A DNA stretch of 35,883 bases, taken from contig JBDHUM010000007.1 in assembly GCA_039809125.1 (NCBI GenBank), positions 1-35,883 of the forward strand. Direction: 5' to 3'. Both the position numbers and the translations under genes were made by a program. Each line of letters opens with the position of its first letter. Positions within the stretch are counted from its first letter, which is position 1. This DNA comes from SZUA-359 sp039809125. Its GTDB lineage: Bacteria > Patescibacteriota > Saccharimonadia > Saccharimonadales > Saccharimonadaceae. Below the pieces are notes generated by a model. That model saw only the letters and a program-made list of their open reading frames with translations, had not been told where the DNA came from and ran no database searches. Below are positions 31,239 to 35,883 of this stretch, piece by piece.

Positions 31239-32426
31239 CTACTCCTCAGTTTGTTTCTTTTTACGACGGCGCAAGAAAGCAGGTGTATCGTCTTCATCAT
31301 CTTCCGTAGGTTGATTCCATATGTCGTGATTTGTTTCTTCGGCAAAATGAGCTGCTGCATCCTCATGGGACGAATGAGAAATCTCTTCAACTGCATCATC
31401 GACGTTGTTATCATTAGATGAGGTCGCGCCAGAACCATACATTGGCTCATCAGGTGATTCATTTGAAAACGCACTGTCGAAGCCAGTCCCTATAACAGTT
31501 ATCACTAACTCTTCTTCAAGCTCTGGTTTTAGTGTGGCACCAAAAATAATATTTGCATCTGGGCTAACAGAGCTCGTAATGATTTCGGCCGCCTCCTGAA
31601 TCTCGCTCATACTCATGTCATAGCCACCCGTAACATTGAATAGTACGCCTTTAGCTCCGTCAATTGAGACCTCAATCAACGGCGACTCAATAGCTTGTTG
31701 TGCCGCCTGAGCAGCACGGTCTTCACCGCTTGCTCGACCAATCCCCATAAGCGCACTACCGGCATTACTCATGATTGCTTTAACGTCAGCAAAGTCGAGA
31801 TTGATTAGTCCATGTTCGGTAATTAATTCGGAGATACCCTGCACCCCTTGACGTAAAACGTCATCGGCGATCTTGAATGTTTCAAGTAGTGGAGTGCGTC
31901 GATCAATCGTCTGTAATAGTCGATCGTTTGGAATCGTAATCAGTGTATCAACTTGTCGACCGAGATTACGAATTGCTAAATCAGCATTTTGACGTCTTTT
32001 TTCACCCTCAAAGCTGAACGGACGAGTGGCAACCCCTACCACCAGAATATCGAGCTCGCGTGCAATTTCGGCAACCACATGTCCCGCACCCGAGCCAGTC
32101 CCGCCACCCGCGCCTATTGTCACAAACACCATATCGGCACCACTGATCGCATCACGAATTTCATCAACAGATTCACGTGCAGCCTGCTCGCCAACTATCG
32201 GATCGGCACCGGCACCAAGGCCACCTGTTGTATTGTGTCCTAGATGAATCTTAACGTCAGCTTTTGAGTTATGTAATGCTTGGGCATCAGTATTCATCGC
32301 GATAAACTGCACACCAGTTAAACCCGCGTCTTTCATACGATTTACAGCTGAACCACCAGCCCCACCAACACCAACAACTTTAATACTCGCAAATGTTTGG
32401 ATCTCACTCGGCTTTACTTCAGGCAT
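31239..32426 (-). CDS. ftsZ: Cell division protein FtsZ
   Basis: Tubulin-like GTPase that forms the division ring. It has 395 residues from the ATG at 32426; the open frame runs further up, but AAGGAGGG precedes this Met and the family start MPEVKPSEIQTFASIKVVGV fits. The GTP motif GGGTGSG is at 107-113, and the T7 loop NLDFADVKAIM is present. The acidic linker ends in a C-terminal peptide DDTPAFLRRRKK that should bind FtsA. It follows ftsA by 68 bases. Confidence 0.97.
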   Translation of the reverse strand: MPEVKPSEIQTFASIKVVGVGGAGGSAVNRMKDAGLTGVQFIAMNTDAQALHNSKADVKIHLGHNTTGGLGAGADPIVGEQAARESVDEIRDAISGADMVFVTIGAGGGTGSGAGHVVAEIARELDILVVGVATRPFSFEGEKRRQNADLAIRNLGRQVDTLITIPNDRLLQTIDRRTPLLETFKIADDVLRQGVQGISELITEHGLINLDFADVKAIMSNAGSALMGIGRASGEDRAAQAAQQAIESPLIEVSIDGAKGVLFNVTGGYDMSMSEIQEAAEIITSSVSPDANIIFGATLKPELEEELVITVIGTGFDSAFSNESPDEPMYGSGATSSNDNNVDDAVEEISHSSHEDAAAHFAEETNHDIWNQPTEDDEDDTPAFLRRRKKKQTEE

Positions 32427-32465
32427 TCTTTCCCTCCTTGCTCCATATACAAGCGTATTTCTTCT

Positions 32466-32471
32466 AGTATA
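32466..32471 (-). promoter_or_regulatory. Possible internal promoter of ftsZ
   Basis: TATACT on the minus strand in the ftsA-ftsZ gap, about 33 bases upstream of the -35-weak start. It would give ftsZ-nrdR extra transcription. Confidence 0.4.
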
Positions 32472-32494
32472 CACTATCTGTTGCGTAATGTAAT

Positions 32495-33748
32495 CTATGA
32501 GCGAAACTTTTTGAACACATTTTGTATCATGCCACTGGCTGACTTAATTGCACTGATGCCTGCCTGATGATTACTCTTACTGTTCGTAGCACTTTTTGCA
32601 GGACGTTCAGCAACTTCCATATCCGCAAACATGAGCCCAATAGCAGCCGCAAATTCCGGACCATGTATTCGTTCGTCAACACCACTAAAACCTTTCGGCT
32701 TACCAATTTTTGCGGCCGTACCAAGAATTTCGCGAGCAAACGTAGCTATTTCTTTCATATTCGCTGTTCCACCCGTCAGCACCACGCCACTCGGCAGCTT
32801 ACCAGCACGGCCAGCCTTTTTTAGCTCAGCTTCAATCCCCTCAAAAATCTCTTCCAACCGTGCGGAAATAATCTCGTCAATTTCACCTGTTTTAAAACTA
32901 ACCACTTCACCGTTTTGCTTAATACTAACCCCGTCGTCTGATGAACGTGCAACAGCGCTGGCGTGCTTAAGTTTAACTTCTTCAGCCATACTCGGGTCAG
33001 TTTTTAATCCAATCGCCAAGTCGTTAGTAATATGTGTACCTCCAATTGGCACTACACCTACATACTGCAAATCACCCTCTTCAAACACTGCCACGCTAGT
33101 AGTTGCACCCCCCATATCGATCACTGCCACACCATTTTCTAATTGAGCTTCAGTTAATACTGCCCGAGCCGACGCTAACACCGACACAACAATATCATGA
33201 GGAGCTACTTTTGCCATTTCAGCAGCCTTGCGTACATTAACAATGTGTGGTGAAAGTCCTGACACAATATTAGCAGTAATCTCAAGTCGAGTACCCGTCA
33301 TGCCGACTGGGTCCTTTATGTTGTCTTGTCCATCAAGTCGATATGTGTATGGCACAACTTCAAGCACTTCACGGTTAGCTGGTACTTTTCCAATCGTAGC
33401 AACTTCTTCAACGCGGGACAAATCTTGCAGCGAAATTTCGTGATCAATTGCGCCAGCCGCTATCATACCGTCCGCCTTTGTACTCAAAATATGCGCACCG
33501 TTGATACTCAGCGTCGCTTCGTTAACCTCGTAGCCGCTCATTCGTTCGGCCTCACCAAGCGCCTCATCGATCGCATTTGACGGACCCTGCAAGTGAACAA
33601 TTACACCTTTACGCATGCCGGTGTTTGCGGCCGTACCAATTCCAACGATCGTTGGTTTACCGCTATTCGGATCAATATGTCCCACTACACATCGTACAGT
33701 CGTTGTTCCGACATCGATCCCTACAGCATACCGAGAATTTTCTTGCAT
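32495..33748 (-). CDS. ftsA: Cell division protein FtsA
   Basis: Actin-like ATPase that tethers FtsZ to the membrane. It has 417 residues. The phosphate-1 loop AVGIDVGTTTVRCVV opens the protein, VIDMGGATTSVAVF is the second phosphate loop, and VVLTGGTANMKEI the adenosine site. The C-terminal SASGMIQNVFKKFRS is the membrane-binding amphipathic helix. First gene of ftsA-ftsZ-nrdR. The ATG lies six bases after a TATAAT box, with no Shine-Dalgarno site. Confidence 0.96.
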   Translation of the reverse strand: MQENSRYAVGIDVGTTTVRCVVGHIDPNSGKPTIVGIGTAANTGMRKGVIVHLQGPSNAIDEALGEAERMSGYEVNEATLSINGAHILSTKADGMIAAGAIDHEISLQDLSRVEEVATIGKVPANREVLEVVPYTYRLDGQDNIKDPVGMTGTRLEITANIVSGLSPHIVNVRKAAEMAKVAPHDIVVSVLASARAVLTEAQLENGVAVIDMGGATTSVAVFEEGDLQYVGVVPIGGTHITNDLAIGLKTDPSMAEEVKLKHASAVARSSDDGVSIKQNGEVVSFKTGEIDEIISARLEEIFEGIEAELKKAGRAGKLPSGVVLTGGTANMKEIATFAREILGTAAKIGKPKGFSGVDERIHGPEFAAAIGLMFADMEVAERPAKSATNSKSNHQAGISAIKSASGMIQNVFKKFRS

Positions 33749-33754
33749 GCATAA

Positions 33755-33760
33755 ATTATA
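33755..33760 (-). promoter_or_regulatory. ftsA -10 box, leaderless arrangement
   Basis: TATAAT on the minus strand, six bases before the ftsA ATG. No -35 match. Confidence 0.5.
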
Positions 33761-33811
33761 ACTCTAATTCTTAGATTTTTCTAGCAACAGTCATCAGTAC
33801 ACGACAAAATA

Positions 33812-33834
33812 TGACTCAAACTAGATACGAGTCA
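33812..33834 (-). terminator. Weak terminator of the adk-map operon
   Basis: TGACTC and GAGTCA form a 6-bp stem with an 11-base loop that contains the map stop codon, followed on the minus strand by TATTTTG. Short, so uncertain. Confidence 0.4.
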
Positions 33835-34576
33835 GGACATCAGCACCAGTTTCAGTAATTAAAACTGTATGCTCAAAATGTGCAGCCAAACTACCGTCAC
33901 GTGTACGAATAGTCCAGTTATCGCCATCTGTCATAACTTTCTCACCGCCGAGTGTTGCCATTGGCTCAATTGCAATCGTATCGCCAACAGATAGTAGCAC
34001 TCCCGATCCAGGCCTGCCATAATTTGGGACTTCGGGTGACATATGCATTTGTAACCCTACTCCATGGCCCACTAAATCACGGACAATTCCTAAGCGAGCT
34101 GTTGTTAGCACTTTTTCTACCGCCGCACCGATATCACCAGTGTGACACGGGCCAGAAATAGCATCAATCCCCGCAAACAAACTTCGTTCGGTGTAATTAA
34201 TAAGATGTTTGATGGCTCCTTTTGGCTGCGCCCCTACTACCATCGTAAAAGCGCTGTCAGTTTTCATGCCTTTGTACGTTATCACCAGATCAAAACTAAC
34301 AAGATCACCTTTTTCCAATACACTGCCTGTTGGAACACCATGTACAATTTCATCGTTTAAGCTAATACATATGCTACCTGGAAAATTAACTTCGCTACTT
34401 TTGTAGGTAGGAGTCGCGCCGTATTCTTTGATTTTTTTTTCAGCAAATCGATCAATATCATACCCATTCATATCGGGAGCCACATATGCTCTTACATCAG
34501 CAAGAATCTGTGCTAGTATTGCTCCGCCCTCGCGCATTGCGGCAATTTGTTCGACTGTTTTTGCTGGCTGAGCCAC
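33821..34576 (-). CDS. map: Methionine aminopeptidase, type I
   Basis: Removes the initiator Met from new proteins. It has 251 residues. All five metal ligands are present: Asp96, Asp107, His171, Glu204 and Glu235, plus His79 for catalysis. It starts with GTG two bases after the adk stop, with only a weak ribosome-binding site, so coupling to adk is likely. In many bacteria adk and map sit in the ribosomal spc operon; here the pair stands apart from secY and infA. Confidence 0.96.
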   Translation of the reverse strand: MAQPAKTVEQIAAMREGGAILAQILADVRAYVAPDMNGYDIDRFAEKKIKEYGATPTYKSSEVNFPGSICISLNDEIVHGVPTGSVLEKGDLVSFDLVITYKGMKTDSAFTMVVGAQPKGAIKHLINYTERSLFAGIDAISGPCHTGDIGAAVEKVLTTARLGIVRDLVGHGVGLQMHMSPEVPNYGRPGSGVLLSVGDTIAIEPMATLGGEKVMTDGDNWTIRTRDGSLAAHFEHTVLITETGADVLTRI

Positions 34577-34578
34577 AG

Positions 34579-35127
34579 CTACACTACCGCTTTCATGACC
34601 TCGTCGTAAATTTTATCGTGAACAGATCCGGCTGTACCAGTACCATCGAGGTGAACAATTTTTACGCCTTGCTCAGCAAAAATCCCAAGTACTGGGTACA
34701 TTTTTTGTCGATAGATGTTCATGCGCCTGGCAATTGTTTCTGGGGTATCTTCCATACGACCACGAAGCTCTAAGCGCTTATGAATTTCAGCCTCAGGCAC
34801 TTCAAGTACTACAACCAGATCAATTTGATCGTGAACTCCCTCCAGATACTTCGCCATCCACTCAGCTTGTTCTTTGGTGCGTGGAAATCCATCAACAATA
34901 ATCTGCGGGTACTTTTTTTCGATCGCTTCCCTTACTGCCCCATCAAATACTTGATACGTCTGATCGTCGCTTACCAGCTCACCTGAACGTAATGTTTCAA
35001 TAATTTCTGGATTCTCACTGCTACGTAGCATTTCTCCAGTACTCAGCCACTTCCAGCCCACCCGTGCCGCCAGCATCTGACCTTGCATACTTTTTCCAGC
35101 TCCGGTCGGTCCAAACATTAATATCAC
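34579..35127 (-). CDS. adk: Adenylate kinase (short-lid type)
   Basis: Balances adenine nucleotides by AMP + ATP to 2 ADP. It has 182 residues. The P-loop is GPTGAGKSMQ where most have GPPGSGKGTQ. STGEMLR is the AMP-site segment, IVDGFPRTKEQAE the core motif, and RLELRGRMEDTPETIARRM carries the lid Arg residues with a short lid and no zinc Cys. GTG start with GAAGGAG seven bases ahead. Co-transcribed with map. Confidence 0.92.
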   Translation of the reverse strand: MILMFGPTGAGKSMQGQMLAARVGWKWLSTGEMLRSSENPEIIETLRSGELVSDDQTYQVFDGAVREAIEKKYPQIIVDGFPRTKEQAEWMAKYLEGVHDQIDLVVVLEVPEAEIHKRLELRGRMEDTPETIARRMNIYRQKMYPVLGIFAEQGVKIVHLDGTGTAGSVHDKIYDEVMKAVV

Positions 35128-35171
35128 GCGTCTATCTCCTTCGTTTTTGTGCTCATGTTTTTAGCTTTTTA

Positions 35172-35200
35172 ATTGTACCCGTCATAACTGATTGACGCAA
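35172..35200 (-). promoter_or_regulatory. adk-map promoter
   Basis: Minus strand: TTGCGT (35195-35200), 17 bases, TACAAT (35172-35177). Start near 35165. Confidence 0.55.
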
Positions 35201-35209
35201 TGGGCCTGT

Positions 35210-35662
35210 CTACTGAAGTTCCTCTTTTACGATACGAGCAATGACAGCACCATCAGCCGTTAAACCTGTCGCTTTTTTAACGTTGCCAATTACTTGTCCC
35301 ATTGCCTGGATGCTAACTACATCCATATCAGCAATCGTTTTTTGTACCAAAACTCGGACTTCATCTTCCGATAAATGTTGCGGAAGGTACTTACTCAAAA
35401 TAGCTGCTTCCTTTTCTTCTGGCTCAGCTAAGTCATCTCGGCCATTATCACGATAAAGCTTTGATGATTCATGTCGCTTTTTTACTTCTCTTGCAATAAC
35501 CTTCTCGATTTCATCGTCGGATAAACCCTCGTCACGTTTACCTTGCGTAACTTCTTCATTTAAAACGGCTGCTTTTAACCCACGCAGCACGTCAGATGCA
35601 AAACGATCGCCGCCCAGAAGAGCGGCTTTCATGTCTGCTTGAATTGTATCCTTGAGAACCAT
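35210..35662 (-). CDS. yqeY: GatB/YqeY-domain protein
   Basis: Small helical protein of 150 residues related to the C-terminal tRNA-binding domain of GatB. VLRGLKAAVLNEEV, the EVKKRHESSKLYRDNGRDDLAE region and the C-terminal MGQVIGNVKKATGLTADGA are family-typical. Precise role unknown; probably linked to tRNA or amidotransferase function. It lies two bases after rpsU, a common bacterial pairing. Confidence 0.93.
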   Translation of the reverse strand: MVLKDTIQADMKAALLGGDRFASDVLRGLKAAVLNEEVTQGKRDEGLSDDEIEKVIAREVKKRHESSKLYRDNGRDDLAEPEEKEAAILSKYLPQHLSEDEVRVLVQKTIADMDVVSIQAMGQVIGNVKKATGLTADGAVIARIVKEELQ

Positions 35663-35664
35663 TG

Positions 35665-35880
35665 TTAGCGAATACCTAAGCGCATTTTAGCCACTTTGTC
35701 AGCCTTGCGTTCTCGGCGGATAATAGCTTTTTTGCGGCGCTCAACCTTGCTTAGTGGCTTTGTAAAACGCTGCACACCTTTCGCACGAGCTAACACGCCA
35801 CTTTGTAAAACCTTACGGTTAAATCGGCGAATGATATTCTCATTCGCTTCGCGTTCGTCTTTTCTTGTAACTTGTACCAT
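35665..35880 (-). CDS. rpsU: 30S ribosomal protein bS21
   Basis: Small basic protein of 71 residues near the mRNA exit region, where it helps initiation. The ENIIRRFNRKVLQSGVL segment and the Lys/Arg-rich second helix are typical. It starts at an ATG three bases from the window edge, so its promoter and ribosome-binding site are outside. Confidence 0.94.
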   Translation of the reverse strand: MVQVTRKDEREANENIIRRFNRKVLQSGVLARAKGVQRFTKPLSKVERRKKAIIRRERKADKVAKMRLGIR

Positions 35881-35883
35881 ATC

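Noticed and set aside
32631..33146. Open frame of 171 codons antisense to ftsA
   Set aside because: Shadow of ftsA with Ser/Pro/Thr-rich translation typical of antisense reading.
1..35883. Recoding of UGA as an amino acid, as in some CPR phyla
   Set aside because: Several genes end in TGA at the expected family length (for example the GNAT and zincin genes), and Trp positions use TGG.

Overview
The window reads as one contiguous piece of a small, streamlined bacterial chromosome of moderate G+C. Gene content and sequence style fit the candidate phyla radiation, most likely Candidatus Saccharibacteria (TM7). The supporting evidence is: a eukaryote-like (IleS2-type) IleRS, a short EF-Ts, LytR-CpsA-Psr and VKOR/DoxX membrane proteins, many lineage-specific orphan genes, very tight packing, and standard use of UGA as stop, which argues against Gracilibacteria/Absconditabacteria. 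The phylum call is inference from protein style, not from a search. No rRNA, tRNA, CRISPR array, insertion sequence or prophage was recognised.

Layout. 1-2300 (minus): uppS (cut by the window edge), a polyprenyl diphosphate synthase, frr and a small membrane protein. 2371-4321 (plus): a proline-rich single-pass membrane protein and recF. 4333-9323: an accessory block with a secreted DUF922 protease, a secreted DUF1996 protein, a lone folP with a coiled-coil partner, and two orphan genes. 9467-10785: rpsB-tsf with a structured leader. 10920-13174: a large secreted TIM-barrel-like protein, a zinc-free bL31 and an orphan gene. 13334-15886: prfA and prmC with an antisense orphan gene between them. 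15888-20211: HtrA protease, a polytopic membrane protein, an LCP ligase and signal peptidase I. 20213-22300: parAB and rplU. 22384-24824: galU, an acidic orphan, a minimal zincin, an Excalibur protein and a PspC protein. 24824-29225: ileS behind cupin and GNAT genes, all under what looks like a translational T-box riboswitch. 29255-33748: DoxX, then VKOR, a thioredoxin-fold protein, nrdR, ftsZ and ftsA. 33821-35880: map-adk and rpsU-yqeY.

The genes fall into translation (frr, tsf, rpsB, bL31, prfA, prmC, ileS, bL21, map, bS21), envelope and division (uppS, LCP, lepB, HtrA, ftsAZ, galU), chromosome maintenance (recF, parAB), and a secreted or orphan set that could serve host contact.

The strongest novel signals are: (1) an ultrashort-Stem-I, Ile-type T-box with a complete discriminator fold ahead of GNAT-cupin-ileS-pspC; (2) a degenerate Nudix-like domain inserted in IleRS at the edge of its editing domain; (3) an NrdR without any of its zinc-ribbon cysteines; (4) an rpsB leader hairpin whose loop is complementary to the Shine-Dalgarno region; (5) two promoter classes, with many leaderless starts at housekeeping genes and near-identical consensus promoters at orphan genes.
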